Shown here piece by piece: positions 51,993 through 61,716 of a stretch of 64,000 nucleotides of DNA. The DNA is taken from positions 197,214,184 to 197,278,183 of the forward strand of contig CM066044.1 in the NCBI GenBank assembly GCA_033557465.1, read 5' to 3'. Under the pieces are notes generated by a model. That model did not search any database and had not been told where the DNA came from. It was given only the letters and a program-made list of their open reading frames with translations. Each line of letters starts with the position of its first letter. The first letter of the stretch is position 1. The translations under genes were made by a program, and so were the position numbers. Source of the DNA: Ichthyophis bannanicus. Taxonomy: Eukaryota > Chordata > Amphibia > Gymnophiona > Ichthyophiidae.

Positions 51993-52546
51993 ATGACATT
52001 TTTTTTACTCTGGCAAGGCTCTGAGCAGGAATTGCAATGTTTTTTTCAGTGGGTGAATACCTGTGATCCTTGGATAAAATTTACATATTTAAGTCATCAA
52101 AATACCATCACTTATTTGGATATATTAATTACCAGAGGTCAACAAACCTGGGAAACATCAGTGTAGAGGAAGGAGACCGACCGTAATACATTTTTGCACT
52201 ACGGGAGTGCACACCCTAGGAATTTGAAGGAGAGTTTGCCAGTGTCACAGTTTTTGCGGTATAGGAGGAATTGCTCCAATAAGGAAGACTTTAAAAGCAA
52301 GTCCCGTCTTTTAATGAAGAACTTTGAAAGCCGAGGGTATCCCCGTACGGTAGTAGCGCAAACATATACAAGAGCGTTATATAATGATCGGAGCCAGTTA
52401 CTGATAAGACGGTTGCAAAACAATGGCCTCAAGAAAGACGAAGATGAGATTCATATAAATTTAGTCACTAGATTTTCGCCGCTAAGTAAAGACATTCGCA
52501 AGATTATTAAAAAACACAGTAATGTGTTAAAAGTTATTCCAGGGTT
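51993..52546 (+). pseudogene. PLE reverse transcriptase, C-terminal part
   Basis: Starts at what should be the catalytic YxDD strand, here altered (a YTNDIFF-like text near 51988), then LWQGSEQELQCFFQWVNTCD, IKFTYLSHQNTITYLDILIT, and after a stop FLHYGSAHPRNLKESLPVSQ, FLRYRRNCSNKEDFKSKSRL and FESRGYPRTVVAQTYTRAL. These blocks are characteristic of PLE thumbs. RT fingers and most of the palm are missing, so no activity is possible. Cut at 52546 by the L1 target site. Confidence 0.85.
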
Positions 52547-52714
52547 GAGAGTCACGTGACACATGAGCAAGTGAAGACGTGCTTTCACTAGCTCCGGGGC
52601 TGCCTTGGCGATATTGCTATAAAATCAGCGTTTTAAGTGCCTGGTAGTGGATGCCGGTGGTGGGAGTGCTTACCCCAACATTGTGTTACAACCTGGTGGT
52701 GCCCGGTGCCTTGA

Positions 52715-53575
52715 ATGCCGCCCCCGGTTCGTCGGGAGAAGGAGAAGGCGCCAAAACTGAGGGCCTCAGCCTCGGCGTCGATGCAACCCTCGTCTCCTGG
52801 AGCGGAGAGTGGGGATTCCGCCACGAAAGAATTGGCGAAAGAGGTGGCCAGACATCTTGACCCCAAACTCGACTGGATCTTATCTAAGTTGGAGGTGATG
52901 GGGGAAACACTCGCGGCACAAGGACAACGGATCGATGAGTTGGAGCACCGCGTGTCTGCCATAGAGGATGAGGAGGGTAGGCAGGAGAGACTGCATGATG
53001 ACACACGTGCGCAGATTGCGATCCTACAAAATAAGCTGGATGATTTGGAGAATCGAGCCCGCCGAAATAATATTCGGCTGGTGGGCATTCCGGAGTCGAC
53101 GAACGATCAACAACTTGTCTCCATCATTGAGAAATGGCTCCCGGAGGAGCTGGGATTACCCACTTTGGTTGGCGAGCTCAAGGTGGAGAGGGCCCATCGG
53201 ATCGGACCGCGGCAAGAAAACCGCCTAAGGCCTCGAGTGGTGATCGCCCGGATACTGAACTTTGCGCGCAAGGAAAGACTGCTGAGAGCGTACCGCCAAC
53301 ATGAGAGTCTTTTGCTGGAGAACAGCAAAATCCTCCTCTTCCAGGATTATTCTACAGTAGTGTCGGCAAAGCGAAAGGAATTCTCGCCGGTCTGTACTGT
53401 CCTGTTTCAAAAGAAGATCCGCTTCACACTTGCTTTCCCAGCGACACTACGTGTCCACCACTTGGGGAAAAACCTGGTGTTTTCCACTGCTGGAGAGGCT
53501 AAGGCTTACATCGAGCGGTTAAAAGAGGGTCTGTCAGTGCGAGCGGATGAGAAGATCGAGACTGTGGTGGCGTAA
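52715..53575 (+). CDS. L1-like ORF1 RNA-binding protein
   Basis: An intact 286-codon frame. Layout matches L1 ORF1p: a disordered basic N-terminus, a coiled coil (about residues 55-120; LDWILSKLEVMGETLAAQGQ, RIDELEHRVSAIEDE), an RRM starting RRNNIRLVGIPESTNDQQLV, and a C-terminal domain (RKERLLRAYRQHES, KRKEFSPVCTVLFQKKIRF). It trimerises, binds the element RNA and acts as a chaperone in the ribonucleoprotein. The ATG at 52715 fits the family start; an overlapping ATG at 52651 is in another frame. No stops or obvious lesions. Confidence 0.93.
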   Translation: MPPPVRREKEKAPKLRASASASMQPSSPGAESGDSATKELAKEVARHLDPKLDWILSKLEVMGETLAAQGQRIDELEHRVSAIEDEEGRQERLHDDTRAQIAILQNKLDDLENRARRNNIRLVGIPESTNDQQLVSIIEKWLPEELGLPTLVGELKVERAHRIGPRQENRLRPRVVIARILNFARKERLLRAYRQHESLLLENSKILLFQDYSTVVSAKRKEFSPVCTVLFQKKIRFTLAFPATLRVHHLGKNLVFSTAGEAKAYIERLKEGLSVRADEKIETVVA

Positions 53576-53868
53576 TTGAGACTGAGTTTACCCTGCCAGG
53601 ATTTCGGCGGTATGCTAGTGGCGAGGCCACAGGCGTGTTGATCCTTTCACGGTGCACTGAGGGGGACGTTCCAGCAAGATTTGCAGGCCTCAACAAGAAC
53701 TTTGTGCAGACAGGCGGTGCAGTTGGCGAGTATGGCCTAGGCCTTCTGGGGACAAATATTTTATTATTTGTATGCTGACAGTGTTTTATGCGCGCATTCC
53801 TCTGTAGCAGGGGCCGTGCCGCTGGTATATGAACTAATAATGCTTTATGATGTTATAGTATAAAGGGT

Positions 53869-54346
53869 CAAATCACAATGCAACCCCAGACGGTAATCAA
53901 AATATAATGTCCCAGGAAGAATACCGTATGTGATCCCTCAACAAATTATTATTTTTATTTCCTTTTTGTTGGGCATAAATCACCAGGAGGAGGCATTCAC
54001 AAGCCCACCCCCAAGATGTAATACATGCCCCTTTTATTCAACCGCATAGGTTTAAGATACAAAACTTTAAATATACGATGCTTTTCCAGCAAGAAGGAGA
54101 AAAGTTTTACTTATCTTGTGTATGTGCGCACATACACAAGATAAGTAAAACTTTTCTCCTTCTTGCTGGAAAAGCATCGTATATTTAAAGTTTTGTATCT
54201 TAAACCTATGCGGTTGAATAAAAGGGGCATGTATTACATCTTGGGGGTGGGCTTGTGAATGCCTCCTCCTGGTGATTTATGCCCAACAAAAAGGAAATAA
54301 AAATAATAATTTGTTGAGGGATCACATACGGTATTCTTCCTGGGAC
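53869..54346. repeat. palindromic insertion with 14-bp direct repeats
   Basis: A 442-bp inverted repeat with no spacer (53907-54348, centre between 54127 and 54128) appears perfect or nearly so by eye. Together with 38 bp on its left it is bounded by 14-bp direct repeats ATAGTATAAAGGGT (53855-53868 and 54347-54360). No ORF. It may be a fold-back element or a snap-back retroposition product; an assembly artefact is possible. Confidence 0.85.
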
Positions 54347-54499
54347 ATAGTATAAAGGGTGGCACTCCTCACCTTTATGGGGCTGTTTGCTCTCCTCTTC
54401 TTTTCTTTTGCAATCTATTATTTTCTTTTATTCTCAGTGTTTTTCTCTCTTCCCTGCCATGTCTACCTGGGCATTTTGGTAGAGTATAACCTGCCCACC

Positions 54500-55100
54500 A
54501 CTGTACTGCGGGCTTGGCTGGGGGGAGGGGATAGTGGGGGAGAGGTATGTGGGGTGGGTATTCTTGTTGTTGGGTGCTGTGATCATGGGGAGTGTGAGCT
54601 TGGGGAGTGTGGGCAGGGGCACGAGCACCGGGTGTGCGCCGGGGCAGCCCCGAGGTGCCCATTAGTGTCTTCTGCTCGGCCTCTCGGCTGAGGTGGGATG
54701 TGTGCTTTTACGGGGGTTGGGGGGCAGAGGGGCGCGGGGGGTAGGGGGAAAGGGAGGGGGCGGCAGGGGGGTAGGTGTTTCTGGGGGGAGGGGGGGAGAG
54801 GGGGTGGGGAGGGGAGGATAGATAGCATGATGATGCCCAAGGACCTAGGGACCCCCAGACTCACCGGCGCAAGGGGTCTAATCCCTCATTGGGGCCGAGG
54901 CTGGGGGATGGGAAGGGGGGGGAGAGGAAGCGAGGTTTGGAGGGGGGAAGGGGTGGGATGGGTAGGGGGGAGGGGTGGTCTTGGGGGGGTATCGGGGGGC
55001 CACGGGGGGCCGCGGGGGGCACAGCAGCACTGCGGTGGGAGTGATAAAAGCTTGTACGGGGGCGTATTCTGGATAGCGGGGGGGCTCCAGGCTGGGGGGG
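54500..55100 (+). other. G-run-rich inter-ORF spacer
   Basis: Strongly G-rich plus strand with many runs of four or more G separated by short loops (densest at 54715-54825 and 54905-55020). Potential G-quadruplex-forming RNA and DNA. Glycine/arginine-rich ORFs across it are compositional. Confidence 0.8.
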
Positions 55101-55162
55101 GCCCTGCCTCTTAGGTTTTCCTTGGTGGTTGATATCCAATACCTGATCCTTTATGACCCGCC

Positions 55163-56419
55163 CTGAAGGTTATTTCTTGGAATATCTGTGGCATAGGCAG
55201 TCCTATTAAGCGATACAAGGTGTTGCAGACCTTGGCTCGGATGAAATGTGACATAGCAATGTTACAAGAGACTCACCAGACAGCGGCAGAGCACGCTAAA
55301 TTGCAGAAGATGTGGGTGGGGCAGTGCTGGGGAGTACCGGCCACGGGGAGAAAAGGTGGAGTGGTCATACTGATCAGTAAACATACCCGGTTTGAGCTGC
55401 TTCAGGAGTATTCTGATCCGGAGGGCCGCTATATTTTGGTCCATGGTCACCTGGAAGGACGGCCGGTGGTACTGGGATGTGTGTACAGCCCTAATGTATT
55501 GAATCGGGTGTTCTATGATTGCTTGGCGTCTCGGTTGGAGCAACTGCCGGACGTCCCCCTGGTTCTTGCTGGTGACTTAAATGGGGTTTTGGACGCCGAA
55601 CTTGATGTGTCGGGTGAGGGAGGGGTACACTCGCGTGTTCCGACGATGAAGGTCTTACGAGGTTTTTGTCGACGGTTGGGCCTGGTGGACCCATGGCGGC
55701 TGCTTCACCCTGCTGAACGGGATTTCACCCATCAGTCGAGAGCGCATGGTACCAGTGCTCGCTTGGACTATGTTTTAGTATCGGAGCGGTTGTTTGCACA
55801 GGTGGAGGATGCGTGCATTGGCCCTTCGGCGGTGTCCGATCATGCTCCGGTCTGGATCGAGCTTGGTGTGAGGGGTCCAGCCGCGTCGTCTAGGGTCTGG
55901 CGGTTTCCCTTGGGTTTGTATCAGGATGCGGAGTTCCGGCCCTACCTTGTTGAGCGCTGGAAAGAATTTATCCGCCATAATGAGCAGCATCAGGCTGACC
56001 CGGAGTTGCTTTGGGAGACAGCCAAAGTTGTGTTAAGGGGGGACATCATCGCGTATGTGGCGAGGAAACGGCGGTTAATGGCGTGGCAAATTGTCCAGTT
56101 GGAAAGACAAGTGGTGCGTGCTCGGCGGCGATGTGCGGGTGCTCCTAGTGTAGTGAACCAGCGACGGCTTTGGGAGTTGCAGACGTCCCTCAATGAGCTA
56201 CTCCACCAGCGAGCGAAGAAATCGCATATGTATTATCGCTACCAGCTCTTTCGCTTTGGTAATAGACCCGGGAAACTTTTAGCGCGTTGCCTGAGGGGCC
56301 ACCAGGGCCATCGGTTAGTGGCGGCGTTACGGGATGACCAAGGAGCCTTGCACAGGGATAATGAAGGCATTGCCCGAGTGTTCCGCTCCTTTTTCCAGAA
56401 ATTGTATGCCCGTAGGGGG
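55163..56419 (+). pseudogene. L1-like ORF2, endonuclease part
   Basis: Begins LKVISWNICGIGSPIKRYKV (the metal-binding Asn) with no in-frame ATG: a TGA lies at 55154, and the nearest ATG (55153) is one frame off. Blocks follow: CDIAMLQETHQTAAEHA (Glu), GGVVILISKHTRF, LGCVYSPNVLNRVFYDCL, VLAGDLNGVLDAELD, TSARLDYVLVSERLF, and PSAVSDHAPVWIELGV (SDH). All catalytic residues are present. The frame shifts in a G-run at about 56413-56420. This domain nicks target DNA. Confidence 0.88.
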
Positions 56420-58460
56420 GGGAGCTCCGGAGGCTATGCAGCTGTATTTGCAGGAGTTGTCGTTGCCGCAGTTGTCTGTAGCGCAGAGGGCCTGTCTTGA
56501 CAAGCCGGTGTTGGTAGAGGAAGTCCAGCGTGTCATACAACAGGCCGCTTGTTGCAAGGCCCCTGGGCCGGATGGCTTTGGAGCCGAGTTTTACAAGCTA
56601 CTGAGTGAATATACACCCCCAACCTTATTGGCGGTATATCATCAGCGGGTGGCTCAGGGGCGTTTTACGTGGGGCACCAACCACGCGCATATCTCCCTAA
56701 TTCCTAAACCCGGGAAGGACCATACTCAGGCAGCTTCGTATCGGCCTATCTCATCGTTGAATTTTGATCTGAAAATTTTCGCGAAAGTGTTGGCTGATCG
56801 GTTGGCGTTAGTGTTGGGGGACTTGATACATGAGTCGCAGGTCGGGTTCGTAAAAGGGCGCTATGCCGTGCGGAACCTCCGAAAGCTGCTCGCATCTTTA
56901 GAATGGGTCCGGGAACACGATCTCCAGTCCTTGGTAATCAGTTTCGATGCTGAAAAGGCATTCGACCAGGTCCACTGGGAGTATCTGAAGTTTCTGCTGC
57001 CTCAGTATGGGCTTGGGGCCCCTTTCTGCCGGATGGTGGACTTGCTTTATGCCGATCCCACAGCGGGGGTCCTATGTAATGGGGTGTATTCGGATTCATT
57101 TCGTCTGGAACGTGGGACGCGGCAGGGCTGTCCGCTTTCTCCTTTGCTCTTTGTGTTATCTTTGGACCCGCTGATACGGAAGATCGAGGACTCCCCCGCT
57201 ATTGGTGGGATTCGTATCGGTCCCCGTGGCTTCAAGGTGGCCGCCTTTGCTGATGATCTCCTGGTCCACCTTTCTTCTCCCCAGCAGTCCCTCCCGAGGT
57301 TACTCGAAGAGCTTTCGCTGTATGGACGGTTCGCGGGATTGCGTATAAACATGGCCAAATCGGAAGCTTTGGATGTGGGGGGTACGCTGCAGGAGAACTG
57401 GTCGGGGCCCTTCCCGCTCCGCTGGGCCGCGGATTCGATTATCTATTTAGGTATCGTGTTAACCCGGAATTTGACATTGTTGTACCCGACTAACTTTGAA
57501 CGTATTTTAGCCAAGGTTCGAACGCAGCTGCGGGCCTGGGCCCCCCTCCCTTTGTCTTTGCTTGGGAGGGTGGCTGCCTTGGGAATGGTGATCTTCCCAC
57601 GCGTGCTTTATTGGTTGCAGATGCTTCCGGTGTGGCTCTTGAGGTGCGATCTGGCGCGTTTAGAACGAGAGATTCGGAGATTTCTTTGGAAAGGTTTTAG
57701 GGCCCGTATTCCGATGGTGCGATTGTGGGGGGGCTGGAGGTCCGGGGGCGTGGGGGTTCCTGATCTGCGGAAATATGCGCTGGCATGTCAGGCCCGCCAT
57801 TTAAGTGATTGGTTGGGGGACACGGAGACTTATACTCCGCGGGGTCTCGAGGCGGCCTTTGTGGCGCCCCACTCCTTGGAAGCAGTCTTACACTTGCCGC
57901 ATGCGGTCCTGCCGCCTCGCTTCCTGAACAGTATGTTACTGCAGACATCCCGCCGAACTTGGCAGCAGTTGAACAAGTACTGGGGCAGTGACGCTGGGGT
58001 TTCTTGTTGGCTGCCTATACAGGGTAACGCTTGTTTCTTGCCTGGCTCGGACTCGGCCCCCTTTCGCAAGTGGTGGCGCGAGGGAGTGCGCCGCTTGGGA
58101 CAGGTGGTGGACTCTACTGGCTGCTGTAAGGCGCTGGGGGTATTATGTAGGGAGTATGGATGGTCTGAGGGGTCTTTGATGTTTGCGTATGTACAGATCT
58201 CTCACTATATCAGCTCTCTACCGCGACAGGAGCTTACGGTGGAGCACTCGGGACGTATTCTGGAGTTCCTCGCGCTGGGGGCGGACTTGCCACCGACGAT
58301 CGCTGAATTGAAGAAGCGCTTGGATCAGCTGGACTCGCCCCCGGATTACTCGAGGGTGGAAAGCCTTTGGGCGAGAGAGCTGGGTAGAGAGGTTGCCCCC
58401 GGGTCTGTCCGGGCGGCTCTTGGCAGGATCGCGCAGCTCGTGGTTGGTGCTCGCTGGTGA
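56420..58460 (+). pseudogene. L1-like ORF2, reverse transcriptase part
   Basis: A frame of about 680 codons after the G-run. Motifs: KAPGPDGFGAEFYKLL, ISLIPKPGKDHTQAASYRPI, LGDLIHESQVGFVKGRYAVR, LVISFDAEKAFDQVHWEYLK, RGTRQGCPLSPLLFVLSLDP, catalytic KVAAFADDLLVHLSSP, and GLRINMAKSEAL. RT is uninterrupted and looks catalytically competent. The frame ends in a TGA at 58458-58460, where the protein should continue in the +1 frame. Confidence 0.93.
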
Positions 58461-58964
58461 GAGGTGCAATTCAAGTGTATCCTTCGGGCCCACTTCTCTC
58501 CGCGGCGGGCCTTTCGGAGCCATATTGCCCCTTGTGGCGGATGCCCCAAATGCCCGTGTGCTTTGGCTGACTTGGGTCATATGTGGTGGAGTTGCCCCTC
58601 TATTCGGAAGTATTGGCGCTCCATTGAAGCCTATATGAGTGGGTTGTTGGGTCAGCAGCTGTGTTGGTCGGGGAATCTGGTAGTGCTAGATCAGCTGGGA
58701 CCACTCCACCCGAAAGGGAGATGGGATAGGGTGCTGGTGCGAAAAGCTTGTCTGGTGGGTAAAGGCCCTATCCTTAGTCGTTGGAGAGAACCTGCGGCCC
58801 CTACTTTCTGCGAATGGCGCAACAGTCTGCATCAACTTCTGCTCTTGGAGCGGAGAGTGGCATTGCGGCACCCCCGGGCCTGGACCACCTTTTTACTGAT
58901 CTGGATGCCCTATATTCAGCGCCTGGGCCCACGAGTACGTAGTGAAGTACTCAAGTTGGGATAG
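58461..58964 (+). pseudogene. L1-like ORF2, C-terminal Cys/His part
   Basis: Continues in the +1 frame: FKCILRAHFSPRRAFRSHIA, then CGGCPKCPCALADLGHMWWS and C, a Cys/His-rich motif with the HMWWSCP signature of L1/Tx1 ORF2 C-termini, followed by helical text to a TAG at 58962-58964. Needed for retrotransposition in known L1s. Separated from the RT by the 58458 lesion. Confidence 0.85.
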
Positions 58965-59229
58965 TGGGGGTTGGGGACCCGCGTCCCATTACGACTGCTT
59001 GGGTTTGAGCTGCTGGTGTTGCTGTGCTTCCCGCGGGGGAGGGGGGGTGCTTAGAACTGGTTGACTTTAGTGCTGTGTGTGCTCTGTTTCTGTTGGGTTC
59101 CCGGGTGGTGGACAAGACACAGCCCTACCTGGGATGCGTTTTATTATTGTAAAAATGAGAACGGTACATGTTGATTGTTGTTTGTTATTTGTACTTTGCA
59201 GTATTTAATAAACAGAGTTTGGAAAAAAA
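58965..59229 (+). other. L1-like 3' UTR and A-run
   Basis: About 240 bp without ORF, containing a short G-run (59036-59047), a poly(A) signal-like AATAAA near 59206, and a terminal A-run (59223 onward) that merges with the target duplication. Confidence 0.85.
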
Positions 59230-59259
59230 AAAAGTTATTCCAGGGTTATAAAATAAGAA

Positions 59260-59800
59260 GATTCGTTGCGTGTGGTGCAGAAATAGTAATCTGAAAGAAC
59301 AATTGTGTCCGTCAATATTACCTTCAGAGATTCCTATGGTTCCGATAATGCAAGAGACATCTGCGGGCCATAAAAAATGTGGTGACTGCAACATTTGTGA
59401 TATCACAATGGAGATTCAGCAATTTACATATAAGGGGTCAACTTATAAATTGAAACGTCATACGACGTGTATATCATCGAATGTAGTATATGTAATTATC
59501 TGCCCTTGTGGCTTATTATATGTTGGAAAGATGACAAGATTGTTTAAAACACGAATGAGAGAACATCATAGCCGCCTGAAGTGTAAAACATTAGAAGCGC
59601 CATTAGTACAACACTGTATTGACAAACAACATATTTTTGAACAATTGTGGTGCTTCTGCATAGACCAGGTACAGTTTGGCATGAGGGGCAGGACGATTGA
59701 GAAAACGTTATTATGGAAGGAACAAAAGCGGATATTCACCTTTAATTCGGTAAACCCTGGTGGGTTAAACGTCAAGCTTGATTTGGCAGTTTGTTTATGA
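59260..59800 (+). pseudogene. PLE GIY-YIG endonuclease
   Basis: Last part of the PLE polyprotein. CRNSNLKEQLCPSILPSE is the linker; HKKCGDCNIC is the CxxC-type zinc motif; VVYVIICPCGLLYVGKMTRL is the GIY-YIG pair, followed by KTRMREHHSRL with the conserved Arg. A conserved C-terminal Glu position lies in GRTIEKTLLWKEQ. The domain nicks target DNA for PLE insertion. It is open from 59270 to its stop at 59800, but a TAA just after the target site separates it from the RT. Confidence 0.88.
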
Positions 59801-60282
59801 TTTAATGAGAGCCTCAGTAATTAAGCGGAGGGATGAAAATGGATGAACTTCTCTCATGGATGGTTTAGTATTGAAGAACTGGATGTTTAATGATAAGTTA
59901 TCCAATAGCGAGGTTTGAGTGACATTTAATAAAAGTAGCCTCTGATGCAAGGCAGTCTTCGTGTTAAACAATAAGTAATGAAGTTAAACGGTTGTAACCT
60001 CTTAATTTAGTGAGCCTAATAGGATACATTGATTAACAAACTTTAAATATTTTGAATCACTATGCACTCCGCATGCGCGGCGTTTTCTCGTCAGAAAATC
60101 ATTGGGACAACTGTTGAGAAGGATCTATGATAGAGGAGGATACGTGGGCAGCATCTAAATATATGGTAAATTTGACGTTTTGATGCTTCCGTCGATGTAT
60201 ATCATATAGCAACATGAAACATGAGAGTAATGTCGCTTTTGTTCTATTCTTTTTGATAGTATTACATGTTAAATCAAATGGG

Positions 60283-60347
60283 CAATTCCCTGAAGAAACC
60301 GACAATAGTGAAACGCTTGGGGTGCCTGAGAGAAGGCGTCGGGATTG
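60283..60347 (+). ncRNA. hammerhead ribozyme-like motif in PLE
   Basis: Core elements occur in order: stem I strand CAATTCC (60283-60289), CTGAAGA (60290-60296, CUGANGA core), a short region that should be stem II (60297-60309), GAAA (60310-60313), stem III CGCTT (60314-60318) pairing with AAGGCG (60333-60338), the cleavage triplet GTC (60338-60340), and GGGATTG (60341-60347), which pairs with the first strand. Stem II is weak in this copy. Hammerhead motifs are known in PLE terminal repeats. Confidence 0.65.
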
Positions 60348-60474
60348 ACCAATATCTTTAAGCTAAGTGAAACATTTCATACACGCATCAGCGTGAGCAG
60401 ATTTACAAGAATGTGGGATTGACCAATATTTTTAAGCTGAGTGAAACATTTTATATACGCATCAGCGTGAGCAG
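60341..60474 (+). repeat. 74-bp tandem repeat after the hammerhead motif
   Basis: Two copies of a unit starting GGGATTGACCAATAT (60341 and 60415) and ending CATCAGCGTGAGCAG. The first copy starts exactly at the predicted cleavage position. Confidence 0.85.
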
Positions 60475-61460
60475 GGTTAAAGGCTGTCTTAACTGTCTTC
60501 ACTTAAATCTCACTAAGACTATCGCCATCTGGTTCTCTCACGGCAGTTCACCCCCTTCTATAGCTCCCTCTTTTTCCGGCACTCCCATTCCCTTGGTTTC
60601 AACTTTCCGTTACCTTGGTGTGCACTTTGACTCCGATTTATCTTTCGACACCCACATATCCCATGTCACCAAAACATCCTTTTTTTTCCTCCGTCAAATC
60701 CGTTCCATCCGTCCTTTCCTTTCTCCTTCGGCCCTTACCACCCTGGTACTCTCCCTAGTTATGTCCAGAGTAGATTTCTCCAATCCACTTTTCATTGGTC
60801 TCCCTAAATATCAGTTATCCCGTCTCCAACGGATCCAAAATACTGCAGCACGCCTCATTACACATTCCTCCCCTAGAGATCATATCACCCCTGTATTATT
60901 TCATCTCCACTGGTTGCCTGTTCCCTTCCGTGCCACTTTTAAATTGTTGACCCTTGTACACAAAGCTTTTCATACCAGCACTCCGCAATACTTAACGGAT
61001 CTCATTTTTTTTCATTCCCCCAGACACACACCACGTTCTTTTCACCTCAACCGCCTCACCCTCCCCTCTCCCTCGCGCGCTCACCTGCAGTCCACCCGTA
61101 CCTCTGCCTTCTTTTTTGCCTGTCCCGCCCTCTGGAACGCTCTTCCCCCCTCCCTCCGTCTGGACCCCCAATATACCACTTTCAAGCAAAACTTAGACCC
61201 ATCTGTTTTCCATGGCATTCGATGTTCCTTCCCCTTTCGTGTGATCCCTCTCTCCCCCTCCTCTTAATCCCTATCATGCTTTCCTTCTCTTGTCTTGTCT
61301 TGTCCTGTCCTCCTTCTTTTCTTTCCTATCCTATCATGATATTGTACTTTCCTTTCCTTTTTATTGGCTTCCAGCCTCTTTTATTGAATTTTATTGTACA
61401 CCGCCTTGGTTATTTTGGAAAGGCGGTTTTTATCAAATACAATAAACATAAACATAAAGA
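60475..61460 (+). mobile_element. L2-clade LINE, 5'-truncated
   Basis: Carries the end of an L2 RT and a 3' tail of AATAAACATAAACATAAAG (61440-61458). It follows the PLE tandem repeat directly. The RT segment is one clean frame (separate entry). Confidence 0.9.
60477..61264 (+). pseudogene. L2 reverse transcriptase C-terminal part
   Basis: Open frame beginning inside the primer-grip region (CLHLNLTKTIAIWF), then TFRYLGVHFDSDLSFDTHIS, FFFLRQIRSIRPFLSPSALT, RLQRIQNTAARLITHSSPRD, HWLPVPFRATFKLLTLVHKA, and ALWNALPPSLRLDPQYTTFK. These are the post-palm blocks of L2-clade RTs. No catalytic motif is included because of 5' truncation. The remaining frame has no stop, so it is not old. TAA at 61265. 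Confidence 0.88.
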
Positions 61461-61685
61461 ATATATAGAGACGGGTCCTTGATGTGAGAACTAGCACTTA
61501 CAAAGGGCTATAAGTCCATGGTTCAGTGCTATTAGTTTTATTTGAGACCTGATCTCTACTCAGTGATAATAGAGGATTTCAAGTTGCAGAGTTTAGATTA
61601 TTGAACGAATTGGACTGTTTTTGAAAAAGCAATTTTAAAGCTACTCAAAAGCAGGGGGCATGGGGAAGAGAAGCAGCGCTCTGGA
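61461..61685. other. unassigned segment
   Basis: AT-rich, no ORF or repeat recognised. It may be the displaced end of the PLE, but I cannot show that. Confidence 0.35.
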
Positions 61686-61716
61686 TTGTGTTGGAAAGAG
61701 GAGATGGCACTGTCGT

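Larger units (their letters stand above)
51070..52546 (+). mobile_element. Penelope-like element, 5' part
   Basis: First part of a PLE that resumes at 59248 after the L1-like insertion. It contains an N-terminal ORF region, a junction where the RT core is deleted (about 51945-51995), and the RT C-terminal region. PLEs encode an RT joined to a GIY-YIG endonuclease. The left boundary is approximate. Confidence 0.85.
52547..59229 (+). mobile_element. full-length L1-like LINE inserted in the PLE
   Basis: About 6.7 kb flanked by an 18-bp direct repeat AAAAGTTATTCCAGGGTT (52529-52546 and 59230-59247). It has a short 5' UTR, ORF1 (52715-53575), a long G-rich spacer with an inserted palindrome, ORF2 (55163-58964), a 3' UTR with AATAAA near 59206, and an A-run. 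Gene content (RRM-type ORF1; endonuclease-RT-Cys/His ORF2) places it in the L1/Tx1 group. ORF2 has only two frame lesions, so it is fairly young. Confidence 0.95.
59248..60474 (+). mobile_element. Penelope-like element, 3' part
   Basis: Resumes after the L1 with the GIY-YIG endonuclease and a 3' non-coding region containing a hammerhead-like motif (60283-60347) and a 74-bp tandem repeat. It is cut by an L2 LINE at about 60475. Confidence 0.85.

Noticed and set aside
54698..55114. Glycine/arginine-rich ORF on the plus strand and a proline-rich ORF on the minus strand
   Set aside because: They lie in the G-run spacer of the L1-like element and reflect base composition only.
60417..60474. Second hammerhead ribozyme in the second tandem copy
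   Set aside because: The copy begins at the cleavage position and lacks the CUGANGA and GAAA core before it.
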